The notes: generated by a model from the sequence alone, not told the origin. Shown: positions 26,138 through 35,475, numbered from the stretch's first letter. The stretch: 64,000 bases of DNA from Variovorax beijingensis (GCF_003951285.1 NZ_RXFQ01000023.1:40005-104004), one strand, 5' to 3'. Numbers and translations are program-made.

Positions 26138-27096
26138 AGGCGCCGATCCTCTCCCCCGCGCACCTGCGCATCGCCGAACTCGCTTTCTGGCTCGCGCTCG
26201 CGTCGAGCTTCTTCCTCTTGCCCGACAAGCTCACGCTGATGAGCCAGATCATGATCTTCGGCCTGTTCGCCGTGTCGCTCGACATGGCCCTCGGCTACGC
26301 AGGCATCCTCACGGTCGGCCATGCGGCCTTCTTCGGCGCAGGCGCCTATGCCGCCGGCCTGCTCGCCAGGTACGGCTGGAGCGAGCCTTTCACCGGCCTT
26401 GCATTCGCGCTGGCCGTGAGCGGCCTGCTCGGCTACCTGCTCAGCTACCTCGTGGTGCGTGGCGCCGATCTCACGCGGCTGATGATCACCATCGGCGTGT
26501 GCGTGCTGCTGTACGAGCTGGCCAACCGGCTCTCGGGCATCACCGGCGGCACCGACGGCCTGCAGGGCGTCGTCATCGCGCCGGTGCTCGGCCTGTTCGA
26601 CTTCGACCTGTACGGCAAGACCGCGTTCTGCTATGCCTTCGCCGTGGTGCTCGCGATGTTCCTGCTGGTGCGGCTGGTGCTGCGCTCGCCCTTCGGCCTT
26701 GCGCTGCGCGGCATCCACGACAGCCGCAAGCGCATGACGGCCATCGGTTCTCCGGTCGAGGCGCGGCTGCGCATGGCCTATGCCATGTCGGCGGCCGTGG
26801 CCGGCGTGGCGGGTGCGCTGCTGGCACAGACCACGCAGTTCGTCGGCATCGAGTCGATCGGCTTCAACCGCTCGGCCGAAGTGCTGATCATCCTGGTGCT
26901 CGGCGGCACCGGGCGCCTGTACGGCGGAATGATCGGCGCCATCGTCTACATGCTGGTGCACGACTGGTTCGCGGACATGAACCCGCAGTACTGGATGTTC
27001 TGGCTCGGCATCTTCCTGATCGCGGCGGTCATGCTGGGGCGCGGCGGCATCATGGGCGCACTGTCGCGCTTCGTGCGGACGGGGAAGGCGCGATGA
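26134..27096 (+). CDS. Branched-chain-type ABC transporter permease, LivM family
   Basis: A 320-residue membrane protein with about nine to ten hydrophobic segments and the LivM hallmark LDMALGYAGILTVGHAAFFG-like stretch near residue 50. The cytoplasmic coupling region is around RSPFGLALRGIHDSRKRMTAIG (about 185-206). It overlaps its neighbours by four bases on each side (ATGA at both junctions), showing tight translational coupling. It pairs with the LivH-type permease upstream. Confidence 0.92.
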   Translation: MKAPILSPAHLRIAELAFWLALASSFFLLPDKLTLMSQIMIFGLFAVSLDMALGYAGILTVGHAAFFGAGAYAAGLLARYGWSEPFTGLAFALAVSGLLGYLLSYLVVRGADLTRLMITIGVCVLLYELANRLSGITGGTDGLQGVVIAPVLGLFDFDLYGKTAFCYAFAVVLAMFLLVRLVLRSPFGLALRGIHDSRKRMTAIGSPVEARLRMAYAMSAAVAGVAGALLAQTTQFVGIESIGFNRSAEVLIILVLGGTGRLYGGMIGAIVYMLVHDWFADMNPQYWMFWLGIFLIAAVMLGRGGIMGALSRFVRTGKAR

Positions 27097-27854
27097 CATC
27101 CACACACACCCTGCGCACCCGCGACCTGGGCATCCGCTTCGGCGCCTTCCAGGCGGTGGACGAGGTGAATCTCTCGCTCGAACCGGGCGCGCGCCAGGCG
27201 CTGATCGGGCCCAACGGTGCCGGCAAGACCACGCTCATCAACCTGCTCACCGGCGTGTTCAGGCCCACGAGCGGATCGATCCACATGGGCGATCGCGACA
27301 TCACGCGCCTCTCGGGCGACAGGCGCGCCCGCATGGGGCTGGCGCGCACCTTCCAGATCAACACGCTGTTTCCCAGCCTCACGCCGCTGCTGTCGGTCGT
27401 ACTTGCGATCTGCGAGCGCGAAGGACTGGGCGCCACCTGGTGGCGGCCGCTCAAGGGCTGCACGGCGGTGTTCGACGAAGCGCATGCGCTGCTCGGCACG
27501 CTCAGGCTCGACAGCCTGGCCGACGTGCCGGTGGCCGAGCTGGCGTACGGCAAGCAGCGCCTGCTCGAGATTGCGCTGGCGCTTGCGGCCAGGCCCCGCA
27601 TCCTGCTGCTCGACGAGCCCGCGGCCGGCGTGCCGCAGGACGAGAGCGGCGAATTGTTCGAAGCCATCGCGGCGCTGCCGGACGACATCAGCGTGCTGTT
27701 CATCGAGCATGACATGAAGCTCGTCTTCCGCTTCTCGCGCCGCATCTCGGTGCTGGTGGGCGGCCGCATCCTCACCGAAGGCACGCCGGCCGAGATCGGC
27801 GCCGACCCGCGCGTGCGCGAGGTCTACCTGGGACGCTCCCATCGCCATGTCTGA
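27093..27854 (+). CDS. Branched-chain-type ABC transporter ATP-binding protein, LivG family
   Basis: A 253-residue ATPase with Walker A GPNGAGKTT (residues 39-47), Walker B ILLLDEPAAG near 170, and the C-terminal LivG-type ending. The ABC signature, usually LSGGQ or LSYGQ, reads LAYGKQRLLEIA, a common LivG variant. It overlaps the LivM stop by four bases and the LivF start by eight. It energises uptake together with LivF. Confidence 0.92.
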   Translation: MTSTHTLRTRDLGIRFGAFQAVDEVNLSLEPGARQALIGPNGAGKTTLINLLTGVFRPTSGSIHMGDRDITRLSGDRRARMGLARTFQINTLFPSLTPLLSVVLAICEREGLGATWWRPLKGCTAVFDEAHALLGTLRLDSLADVPVAELAYGKQRLLEIALALAARPRILLLDEPAAGVPQDESGELFEAIAALPDDISVLFIEHDMKLVFRFSRRISVLVGGRILTEGTPAEIGADPRVREVYLGRSHRHV

Positions 27855-28551
27855 AGTGCTTGCCTTCGACCACGTCACAGCCGGCTACGGCAACGCCGTG
27901 GTGCTCGACCGCCTCGGCTTTTCGCTGCGGCAGGGCGAAAGCCTTGCCATCCTCGGGCGCAACGGCGTGGGGAAGACCACGCTGCTGGAAACGCTGATGG
28001 GCAACACCCGCGTGATGCAGGGCGCGGTCAGGTGGCAGGGCGCGGACATCACGCGCTGGCCTTCGCACCGGCGCGTGCGCGCGGGCCTGGGCTGGGTGCC
28101 GCAGGAGCGCGAGGTGTTTCCCTCGCTCACCGTGGAAGAAAACCTCACGGTGATCGCGCGGCCGGGCGGCTGGAACCTGCAGCGCGTCTACGGCTTCTTT
28201 CCGCGCCTGCGCGAGCGGCGCACCAACTATGGCAACCAGCTCTCCGGCGGCGAGCAGCAGATGCTTTCCATCGGCCGCGCGCTGATGACGAATCCGAAAC
28301 TCCTGCTGCTGGACGAACCGATGGAAGGCCTGGCGCCGATCATCGTGGAAGAGCTGGCCGCCGCGATTCGCCGCCTGTGCGAGGCGGAAGGCCTGGCGTC
28401 CGTCGTCGTGGAGCAGCACCCCGTGCTGGCGCTGGAGATGACGCACCGCGCGATCGTGCTGGAGCGCGGCACCGTGGTGCATGCCGGGCCGAGCAACGCG
28501 CTGGCCGCGGATCACGGCCTGCTCGAGGGGCTGCTCGGCGTCGGGGTCTGA
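27847..28551 (+). CDS. Branched-chain-type ABC transporter ATP-binding protein, LivF family
   Basis: A 234-residue ATPase with Walker A GRNGVGKTT (residues 37-45), signature LSGGEQQMLSIGRAL near 134, and Walker B LLLLDEPMEGLAP near 155. It starts inside the last codons of the LivG gene (eight-base overlap) and is the last gene of the island. The next gene is convergent, 35 bases away, and no obvious terminator hairpin lies between them. Confidence 0.92.
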   Translation: MSEVLAFDHVTAGYGNAVVLDRLGFSLRQGESLAILGRNGVGKTTLLETLMGNTRVMQGAVRWQGADITRWPSHRRVRAGLGWVPQEREVFPSLTVEENLTVIARPGGWNLQRVYGFFPRLRERRTNYGNQLSGGEQQMLSIGRALMTNPKLLLLDEPMEGLAPIIVEELAAAIRRLCEAEGLASVVVEQHPVLALEMTHRAIVLERGTVVHAGPSNALAADHGLLEGLLGVGV

Positions 28552-28586
28552 ATGCCGGGTCGACAGCCGGTTCGTGCAGGCCGCCG

Positions 28587-30170
28587 CTACAGCAGTTCTT
28601 CGCCCACGATCGGCAGCAGCAGCCAGTTCTTGAAGCGCAGCCAGAGAAACTCGCCGGGCTCGTCCTCGTGGACGATGTCGCCGCCGGCGTCGTCGTATTC
28701 CAGCCATTGCACGCGGCGGCCGTTGGGTGCGAGCCGCAGCCGGTAGCCCAGGCTCACGCGCGCTCCGCTCAGGAGCTTTTCGTAGTCGGCCACCAATTCC
28801 GGGCTGTCGATCACGAGGCCCATCTCGGTGTTGACCGCGGCGGAGCGGCGATCGAGGTTCATCGAGCCGATGAAGAAACGGTCGTCGTCGATCACCGCGA
28901 GCTTGGCGTGCAGGCGGCTGATCGACTGGCCGAAGTCGCCGAAATGCCCCGAGCGCCTGGTGAGCATCGGCGCGATCTCGTAGATGGTGACGCCGATCTT
29001 CAGCATGTCGGCGCGGTAGCGTTCGTAGCCCGCATAGGCCAGCGGCTCGTCGGTGGCGCCGAGCGAATTGGTCACCACCGTGATGCGCCCGCCGCGCTCG
29101 ATCGCGGCCTTCATCATGGCCATGCCGGGCGGGCCGGGAATGAAGTACGGCGAGGCGATCTTGACCTCGCGCTTGCCCGAATTGATGACGCCCAGCGCAC
29201 CCTCGTTCACGCTGCCCGCATAGGCTGCCCCGGGCGCGCGCGTGATCTTTGCGGGATCGTCCACAAACAGCGTGAACGGCGCCCAGCGCAGCTCGACCTT
29301 GCCGGTGGCGAGCTGCTCGCCCACCGGCGACCTGTCCATCACGTCGCGCTGGCGAATCCGCACGTCGGGCTGCGCCGTGCTGGCGATGGCATCGAAGCGC
29401 TTCTGCGCCTCGTCCACCGTCATGCGCAGCGGCGCGATGCGCTCGATGGGCCACGCATGCTCGCTGTTCCAGTAGCGGTCGAAGCCTTCGGACATCTGGC
29501 GCACCACCGGCCCGCCGGAAAGCACGTCCATGTCGATGAAGTTCGCCGCCGTGCTGCGCATGAAGTATTCGTTGGCGATGTTGCGGCCGCCCGAGACGGC
29601 AAAGCTGTTGTCGGCCACCAGCAGCTTGTTGTGCATGCGGTGGTTGATGCGGCCGAAGTCGGCCAGCGAGAACAGGATCCGCAGCGCGAACGAGTCGGCC
29701 CGCGAAGGCAGCGGATTGAACAGCCGCACCTCGACGTTCGGAAAGGCCGAGAGCGTGCCGAACAGCTCGTCCTCCCCGGCCGTGTAGAGGTCGTCCACCA
29801 GCAGGCGCACCCGAACGCCGCGTGCCGCCGCGTCGCACAGTTCGCGCAGCAGCAGCAGGCCGACGTCGTCGTTCTGGATCAGGTAGTACTGCACGTCGAG
29901 CGACTTCTCGGCATGCCGCGCGAGCGAAATTCGGGCGTCGAAGGCAAAGGCCGCCTCCGGCAGCAACCGAAAGCCCGACAGCGATTCGGCCCCCTGCGGC
30001 GCGCCCTGCCGTGCCATCTGGCCGAGCGCGGTGTCGGCGACGTCGGTGATGGCCGCAGCGGGCGCGCGCGGCGAGGGCGGCGGCAGGCCCGCGCAGCCCG
30101 CCAGCCACGCCAAGGCCACGGCGGCCCACACCAGGGCCGCGAGCCTGCGGATCGAGGAAGAGGCTGCCAT
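28587..30170 (-). CDS. Phospholipase D-family lipoprotein (cardiolipin synthase-like)
   Basis: A 527-residue protein with a lipoprotein signal (hydrophobic LAALVWAAVALAWLAGC, Cys about 25) and two HKD motifs: RMHNKLLVADNSFAVSGG near residue 177 and RLHAKLAVIDDDRFFIGS near 417. Two HKD motifs per chain are typical of cardiolipin synthase C (ClsC/YmdC) and related phosphatidyltransferases, which join phospholipids or transfer phosphatidyl groups in the membrane. The frame stays open for another 1.6 kb upstream, but those residues are the antisense shadow of the next gene; the ATG beginning MAASSSIRRLAALV is used. It is divergent from the Spm-type gene. Confidence 0.9.
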   Translation of the reverse strand: MAASSSIRRLAALVWAAVALAWLAGCAGLPPPSPRAPAAAITDVADTALGQMARQGAPQGAESLSGFRLLPEAAFAFDARISLARHAEKSLDVQYYLIQNDDVGLLLLRELCDAAARGVRVRLLVDDLYTAGEDELFGTLSAFPNVEVRLFNPLPSRADSFALRILFSLADFGRINHRMHNKLLVADNSFAVSGGRNIANEYFMRSTAANFIDMDVLSGGPVVRQMSEGFDRYWNSEHAWPIERIAPLRMTVDEAQKRFDAIASTAQPDVRIRQRDVMDRSPVGEQLATGKVELRWAPFTLFVDDPAKITRAPGAAYAGSVNEGALGVINSGKREVKIASPYFIPGPPGMAMMKAAIERGGRITVVTNSLGATDEPLAYAGYERYRADMLKIGVTIYEIAPMLTRRSGHFGDFGQSISRLHAKLAVIDDDRFFIGSMNLDRRSAAVNTEMGLVIDSPELVADYEKLLSGARVSLGYRLRLAPNGRRVQWLEYDDAGGDIVHEDEPGEFLWLRFKNWLLLPIVGEELL

Positions 30171-30245
30171 GGCCCGCACTGTAGCCCGCGGCGGGCTCGG
30201 GCGCAGCCCTATGATCGCCCTCACAAAAAAGGAAAAAGGACACGC

Positions 30246-31475
30246 GTGCTCAACGGCTTGTGGCTGGGTTTCTTCGGAATGGCGATGCTGGCGGCGCTCG
30301 GGCGCTGGCTCGTGGGCGGCGATCCAGCGGTCTTCGCGGCCATCGTCGAAAGCCTGTTTGCCATGGCGCGACTCGCGGTCGAGGTGATGGTGCTGCTGTT
30401 CGGCACGCTCACGCTGTGGCTCGGCTTCCTGCGCATCGCCGAGGCCGCGGGGCTGGTCGGCTGGCTTGCGCGCCTGCTCGGCCCGCTCTTCAGGCGGCTC
30501 ATGCCGGGCGTGCCCGCGGGGCATCCGGCGCTCGGCCTCATCACCATGAACTTCGCGGCCAATGCGCTCGGGCTGGACAACGCGGCCACGCCCATCGGCC
30601 TCAAGGCCATGCGCGAACTGCAGCGGCTCAATCCCGACCCGGTCACGGCCACCAACGCGCAGATTTTGTTCCTGGTGCTCAACGCGTCTTCGCTCACGCT
30701 GCTGCCCGTGACGATCTTCATGTACCGCGCGCAGCAGGGCGCGAACGATCCGACGATGGTGTTCCTGCCGATCCTGCTGGCCACCAGCGCGTCGACGCTC
30801 GTGGGCCTTTTCTCGGTGGCAGTGGCGCAGCGCCTGCGGCTGTGGGACCCGGTGGTGCTGGCCTACCTGGTGCCGGGCGCGCTGCTGCTGGGCGGCTTCA
30901 TGGCGCTCCTGGGTACGCTCTCGGCGGCGGCGATTGCATCGCTCTCGTCGCTGATGGGCAATCTTGCGCTGTTCGGCGTGATCATCGTGTTCCTGCTGGC
31001 CGGCGCGATCCGGCGCATCAAGGTCTACGAATGCTTCATCGAGGGCGCGAAGGAAGGCTTCGACATTGCGAAGAACCTGCTGCCCTACCTGGTGGCGATG
31101 CTGTGCGCGGTCGGCGTGCTGCGCGCCTCGGGCGCGCTGGACTTCGTGCTCGACGGCCTGCGCTGGCTGGTGAGCGCGGGCGGCTGGGATGCGCGCTTCG
31201 TCGACGCCCTGCCCACCGCGCTGGTCAAGCCCTTCTCGGGCAGTGCGGCGCGCGCCATGCTGATCGAGACCATGAAGAGCCAGGGCGTGGACAGCTTCCC
31301 CGCACTGGTGGCGGCCACCATCCAGGGCAGCACCGAAACCACCTTCTACGTGCTGGCGGTGTACTTCGGTGCGGTCGGCATCCAGCGCGCGCGGCATGCG
31401 GTGGCCTGCGCGCTGCTGGCCGAACTGGCGGGGGTGGTGGCAGCGATCGCGGTGTGCTACTGGTTCTTCGGCTGA
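30246..31475 (+). CDS. Spore maturation-like membrane protein (SpmA-SpmB fusion, nucleoside-recognition domains)
   Basis: A 409-residue polytopic protein with two Gate/nucleoside-recognition domains, corresponding to SpmA (about residues 1-190, FAANALGLDNAATPIGLKAM) and SpmB (about 215-405, ALVKPFSGSAARAM and QGSTETTFYVLAVYFG) fused in one chain. Non-sporulating proteobacteria carry such fusions; the transported molecule is not established. The GTG start follows AAAAAGGA with a short spacer. The large upstream reading frame that includes it is an artefact of high GC. The gene is divergent from the phospholipase D-like gene with 75 bases between. Confidence 0.85.
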   Translation: MLNGLWLGFFGMAMLAALGRWLVGGDPAVFAAIVESLFAMARLAVEVMVLLFGTLTLWLGFLRIAEAAGLVGWLARLLGPLFRRLMPGVPAGHPALGLITMNFAANALGLDNAATPIGLKAMRELQRLNPDPVTATNAQILFLVLNASSLTLLPVTIFMYRAQQGANDPTMVFLPILLATSASTLVGLFSVAVAQRLRLWDPVVLAYLVPGALLLGGFMALLGTLSAAAIASLSSLMGNLALFGVIIVFLLAGAIRRIKVYECFIEGAKEGFDIAKNLLPYLVAMLCAVGVLRASGALDFVLDGLRWLVSAGGWDARFVDALPTALVKPFSGSAARAMLIETMKSQGVDSFPALVAATIQGSTETTFYVLAVYFGAVGIQRARHAVACALLAELAGVVAAIAVCYWFFG

Positions 31476-31581
31476 GCGCCGCGAAACCGGTCCTCGCCAG
31501 CGGGGCGATACGGCCCGGCCGAGCAGCCCGCCGTGCGCTGAGCCAAAATGGTCCTCCGCCGTCCAACGCACAGCCTCTTCC

Positions 31582-32091
31582 GTGACCACCTCCCGCCGGG
31601 CCAAGCCGCCCACCTTTTCGCCCAGCGAGTTCCGCGAAGCGCTCGGCATGTTCGCCACCGGCGTGACCATCGTCACCGCGCGCTCGGCCGAAGGCACGCT
31701 GGTCGGCCTCACGGCCAACTCGTTCAATTCGGTGTCGCTCGCACCGCCGCTGGTGCTGTGGAGCCTGGCGCGCGCGGCCGGCTCGATGCCGGCGCTCAGC
31801 ACCGGCTCGCACTACGCCATCAACATCCTGGCCGCCAACCAGAAAGGGCTGGCCGAGCGCTTCGCCACCAAGAACATCGACCGCTGGGCCGACGTGGCCT
31901 TCACCGAAGGCCTGGGCGGCGCACCGGTGCTGGCCGGCGCGGCGGCGAGCTTCGAATGCTTCAACCGCAGCCGCTACGACGAAGGCGACCACGTGATCTT
32001 CGTCGGCGAGGTGGAGCGCTGCACGCACAACGCCGGCGCCTCGCCGCTGCTGTTCCACGGCGGGCGCTTCTATACGGAACATCCCTTGTGA
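31582..32091 (+). CDS. Flavin reductase-like FMN-binding split-barrel protein
   Basis: A 169-residue flavin reductase of the HpaC/ActVB type. The family motif MFATGVTIVTARSAEG (around residues 22-37), LTANSFNSVSLAPPLVLWSL and the closing GD-H-IFVGEVE segment are present. These enzymes use NAD(P)H to supply reduced FMN or FAD to a partner monooxygenase; no partner monooxygenase is adjacent. No clear ribosome-binding site precedes the proposed GTG (VTTSRRAKPPTF), so the exact start is uncertain. In principle it could serve a flavin-dependent enzyme elsewhere. Confidence 0.87.
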   Translation: MTTSRRAKPPTFSPSEFREALGMFATGVTIVTARSAEGTLVGLTANSFNSVSLAPPLVLWSLARAAGSMPALSTGSHYAINILAANQKGLAERFATKNIDRWADVAFTEGLGGAPVLAGAAASFECFNRSRYDEGDHVIFVGEVERCTHNAGASPLLFHGGRFYTEHPL

Positions 32092-32116
32092 GCCGCGGCG
32101 CCGTGTTCGGCATGCA

Positions 32117-32455
32117 TCAGGGCTGGTGCGGTTCGAGGTTGAGCACGACAACGCCGATGACGATCATGGCCACTCCGGCAAGCCGCGGGAGCGTCGTCGA
32201 TTCGCCGAACCAGAGAATGCCGAGTACCGCCGTCAATGCGGTGCCGCTGCCCGCCCACACCGCGTAGGCCAACCCGACTTCCAGGTGCCTGACGGCGATC
32301 GACATGAGCCAGATTGCCGCCGCATAGCAGACCCCGACCACCAGCGACGGCGTGAGGCGCGTGAATCCATCTGCATGGCGAAGCGCGATCGTTCCTGCAA
32401 CCTCCGCCGCAATGCTGGCTCCAAGCAGCAGCCAGGAGAAGGCCTGTGGGCCCAT
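32117..32455 (-). CDS. Small multidrug resistance (SMR) family transporter
   Basis: A 112-residue four-helix protein of the EmrE/SugE family. The membrane-embedded glutamate needed for proton coupling is Glu18 (ASIAAEVAGTIAL), followed by the conserved AYAVWAGSGTALTAVLG (about residues 64-80). It works as a dual-topology or antiparallel dimer exchanging protons for lipophilic cations or guanidinium. Sequence near Trp-Ala-Gly fits the quaternary-ammonium-exporting branch at least as well as the guanidinium branch. It faces the flavin reductase gene tail-to-tail with a 25-base gap. Confidence 0.9.
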   Translation of the reverse strand: MGPQAFSWLLLGASIAAEVAGTIALRHADGFTRLTPSLVVGVCYAAAIWLMSIAVRHLEVGLAYAVWAGSGTALTAVLGILWFGESTTLPRLAGVAMIVIGVVVLNLEPHQP

Positions 32456-32650
32456 GGGATACCTCTCGGACTCCGCACCTGTACCGGATGCAGAGCAACG
32501 AGACGAAGGAGCGGTACCCGAAACGAAAGCCGAATGCTAACGGAGGCGGCAGAGCGTCGACCTTGCACAGTCCAACACCTCACGCGCTACGATCATCGGT
32601 CCTGGGCTTTGTTGCCGCATGCAAGACCGAAGCCCATCGACGAGACACGA

Positions 32651-33550
32651 ATGATCCAGCGCAAGACCCATCTCGACTCCCTCGCCATCGGCCTTCTGAT
32701 CGCATGCTGCGCGTTCTGGGGCCTGCAGCAGATCCTCATCAAGACCACCGTCGCCGAAGTGCCGCCGCTCTGGCAGGCCACGGTGCGCATGGCGGGCGCC
32801 GTGGTGCTGCTGTGGCTCTGGTGCCTGTGGCGCCGCGTGCCGCTGTTCGAGCGCGACGGCACGCTGCCGGGCGGGCTGCTCGTGGGCCTCTTGTTCGCGG
32901 GCGAGTTCGCCTGCATCTACCTGGGGCTGCAGCACACCTCGGCTTCGAGGCTCACGGTGTTTCTCTACACCGCGCCGTTCTGGGTCTCGCTGCTGCTGCC
33001 GCGCTGGGTGCCCGCCGAGCGCCTGCGCGGCCTGCAGTGGCTGGGCCTGGGCATCGCCTTCGCGGCGGTGCTGTTCGCGTTCAGCGAAGGCTTCGGGCAT
33101 TCGAGCTCGGGCCAGCTGCTCGGCGACGCGATGGCGATCGTCGGCGGCATGCTCTGGGGCCTGACCACGCTGGCGCTGCGCACCACGCGGCTCGCCACCG
33201 CGAGCGCCGAGAAGGCCCTGTTCTACCAGGTGGCGGTGACCGCGGCCGTGTGCCCGCTGCTGTCGCTGGCGCTCGGCGAAAGCTGGGGCTTCTCGTATTC
33301 GGCCTGGGCATGGACCTCGATCGGCCTGCAGACCGTGATCGGCGCCTTCGCGAGCTATCTCACCTGGATGTGGCTGCTGCGGCACTACCCCGCCACGCAG
33401 ATGTCGTCGTTCAGCTTCCTGACGCCGCTGTTCGCGCTGGTGTTCGGCGTGGTGCTGCTCGGCGAGCCGCTCACACTGCAGCTGATGCTCGCACTGGTGG
33501 GCGTGGGCCTGGGCATCGTGATGGTCAACCGGCGAAAGGCGCGGACATGA
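32651..33550 (+). CDS. EamA/DMT-superfamily permease
   Basis: A 299-residue transporter with ten predicted membrane segments arranged as two EamA repeats (about residues 12-145 and 155-292). DMT proteins of this type often export amino acids or metabolites; the direction and substrate cannot be read from sequence. The stop overlaps the glutaminase start (ATGA), so the two are coupled, suggesting handling of glutamine, glutamate or a related metabolite. The 195 bases upstream, between this gene and the divergent SMR gene, hold nothing further that I recognise. Confidence 0.87.
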   Translation: MIQRKTHLDSLAIGLLIACCAFWGLQQILIKTTVAEVPPLWQATVRMAGAVVLLWLWCLWRRVPLFERDGTLPGGLLVGLLFAGEFACIYLGLQHTSASRLTVFLYTAPFWVSLLLPRWVPAERLRGLQWLGLGIAFAAVLFAFSEGFGHSSSGQLLGDAMAIVGGMLWGLTTLALRTTRLATASAEKALFYQVAVTAAVCPLLSLALGESWGFSYSAWAWTSIGLQTVIGAFASYLTWMWLLRHYPATQMSSFSFLTPLFALVFGVVLLGEPLTLQLMLALVGVGLGIVMVNRRKART

Positions 33551-34485
33551 AAGACCCAGACTTCCAGCCGGTGCTCGACGACATCGTCGCCACCCTGCGG
33601 CCGCTGCTGGGCACGGCCGGCACGGTGGCCAGCTACATCCCGGCGCTGGCCTGCATCGATGCGCACCAGCTCGGCATTGCGCTGCGCACCTGCGACGGCG
33701 CCGAGGCTTTCGCGGGCGACGCCGAAACGCCGTTCTCGATCCAGAGCGTGTCCAAGCTCTTCACGCTGACGCTGGCCATGCAGCGCATGGGCGACGCGCT
33801 GTGGGAGCGCATCGGCCGCGAACCTTCGGGCAATCCGTTCAACTCGCTGGTGCAGCTGGAGAACGAGCACGGCAAGCCGCGCAATCCGTTCATCAATGCG
33901 GGCGCCATCGCCGTGGCCGACCGGCTCGTGAGCCAGGCGCTGCCGGCCGGCGGCAGCGCCAAGGCCGACATCCTTGCGCTGATGGGCAGCCTGTGCGGCG
34001 AGCCGATCGCGTTCGACGACGAGGTGGCGCGCTCCGAGGCCGCGACCGGCTTTCGCAACATCGCCCTCGCCAACTTCATGAAGAGCTTCGGCAAGATCGA
34101 CAACGACGTGGCCGTGGTGCTCGACACCTACTTTCACCAGTGCGCGCTGCGCATGAGCTGCCGCCAGCTGGCCCGCGCGGCGGCCTTCCTGTGCCGCGAC
34201 GGCGCGCATCCGATCGACGGCCAGGCCGAGGTGACCGGCGAGCGCCAGACGCGCCGCATCAACGCGCTGATGCTCACCTGCGGAACCTACGACGCCGCGG
34301 GCGACGTGGCGTTCTCGATCGGCCTGCCCTGCAAGAGCGGCGTGGGCGGCGGCATTGTGGCGGTGGTGCCCGACCGGCTCACGCTGTGCGTGTGGTCGCC
34401 CGCGCTGGATGCGACCGGCAATTCGCTGCTGGGCATGAAGGCACTCGAGCTGTTCGTGGCGCGGACCGGGCTGTCGGTGTTCTGA
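33547..34485 (+). CDS. glsA: Glutaminase
   Basis: A 312-residue serine-dependent glutaminase (GlsA/YbaS family, usually about 308), converting glutamine to glutamate and ammonia. The catalytic Ser-x-x-Lys is Ser67-Val-Ser-Lys70 in FSIQSVSKLF, with the glutaminase blocks GNPFNSLVQLE (about 95-106), RNPFINAGAI, NIALANFMKSFG and SGVGGGIVAVVP also visible. The ATG overlaps the EamA stop. The neighbouring transporter may bring in or remove a related amino acid. Function is well supported by family. Confidence 0.93.
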   Translation: MKDPDFQPVLDDIVATLRPLLGTAGTVASYIPALACIDAHQLGIALRTCDGAEAFAGDAETPFSIQSVSKLFTLTLAMQRMGDALWERIGREPSGNPFNSLVQLENEHGKPRNPFINAGAIAVADRLVSQALPAGGSAKADILALMGSLCGEPIAFDDEVARSEAATGFRNIALANFMKSFGKIDNDVAVVLDTYFHQCALRMSCRQLARAAAFLCRDGAHPIDGQAEVTGERQTRRINALMLTCGTYDAAGDVAFSIGLPCKSGVGGGIVAVVPDRLTLCVWSPALDATGNSLLGMKALELFVARTGLSVF

Positions 34486-34488
34486 CCG

Positions 34489-35475
34489 TCAGGCGGCCAC
34501 GGCCGCCGGCGCGGCACCGAGGCTGCCCATGCCGTCGAGCGCGGCCTCGACCGCCTCGTCGAGCGGCGTGTGCGGCTCGCGCCCGAGGAACGCCACCAGC
34601 TTCGCGTTGTCCATCTGCACCGGCGTTTGCCACAGGTAGCGCATCTCGCGCATTTCGCGAAAGGTGGTGACGAAGGGCGAGGCCCACGTCAGCAGCCACC
34701 ACGGGAAGGCCGACACGCGCGGCACGGCACCCGTGCGGCGCGCCACCACCTGGCGGATCGCACCGCTCATGCGCGTGCCGTCGGCATCCCAGTGGCCGGC
34801 CATGTGAAAGCGCGCGAAGGGCTCGAGCCTGTCGCGGCGCGCCAGCAGCTCGACCATGGCGCGGGCTACGTCCGGCAGGTAAGACCACTGATGGCCCAGC
34901 CCGGGGCGGCCAAGGTCGCTCACGGCCTTGACCGGCCGCCCCGCCTTCACCAGCCCCTGCGAGAACCAGTTGTTGCCGGGCCTCGGGCCGAAGAAATCGC
35001 CGGCCCGCACGATCAGCACGCGGGTGCCGCCGCGACTGGCTTCTTCGAGGCGCCTTTCCATCTCGACTCGGATCGCGCCCTTGCGGGTGACCGGATGCTG
35101 CGGCGAATCTTCGGTCAGCAGCGGAAAAGCGTCGGGGCCGAAGTTGTAGACCGTGCCGGGCAGCACGAGGGTGGCGCCTTCGGCCTTGGCGGCGGCAATC
35201 GTGTTGTCGAGCATCGGCAGCACCAGCTGCGCCCACCCCCGGTAGCCGGGTGGGTTGACCGCATGCACGATCACCGCACAGCCCTCGGCCGCCTTCATGA
35301 CGGCCTGCGGGTCCATGGCGTCGCCGGCGAGCCAGGTGATGCCGTCCTCCCGGCCTTCGACCGCGCCGCGCTTCAGCGCCCGCACCTGCCACCCGGCGTC
35401 GCGCAACTGGCGGGCCACTTCGCCGCCGATGCCGCCCGTCGCCCCCAGAACCAGAACCGTGTCGTCGCGTGCCAT
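34489..35475 (-). CDS. NAD(P)-dependent epimerase/dehydratase-like protein
   Basis: A 328-residue atypical/extended SDR protein. The Rossmann dinucleotide site is VLGATGGIGGEVARQL (residues 9-24), and later VLPGTVYNFGPDAFP resembles the active-site Tyr region; the canonical YxxxK is not obvious, since the residue after the Tyr run is NFG. Members act as reductases, epimerases or regulators. The gene is convergent with glsA and divergent from a LysR regulator, which probably controls it; the 96-base gap contains CCAGAA and TTCTGG arms 16 bases apart. No specific reaction is assigned. Confidence 0.82.
   Translation of the reverse strand: MARDDTVLVLGATGGIGGEVARQLRDAGWQVRALKRGAVEGREDGITWLAGDAMDPQAVMKAAEGCAVIVHAVNPPGYRGWAQLVLPMLDNTIAAAKAEGATLVLPGTVYNFGPDAFPLLTEDSPQHPVTRKGAIRVEMERRLEEASRGGTRVLIVRAGDFFGPRPGNNWFSQGLVKAGRPVKAVSDLGRPGLGHQWSYLPDVARAMVELLARRDRLEPFARFHMAGHWDADGTRMSGAIRQVVARRTGAVPRVSAFPWWLLTWASPFVTTFREMREMRYLWQTPVQMDNAKLVAFLGREPHTPLDEAVEAALDGMGSLGAAPAAVAA

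Noticed and set aside
28032..31475. 1147-residue plus-strand frame covering livF, the phospholipase gene and Spm-type gene
   Set aside because: Only its last 409 residues resemble a known family; the rest overlaps livF on the same strand and the phospholipase gene antisense.
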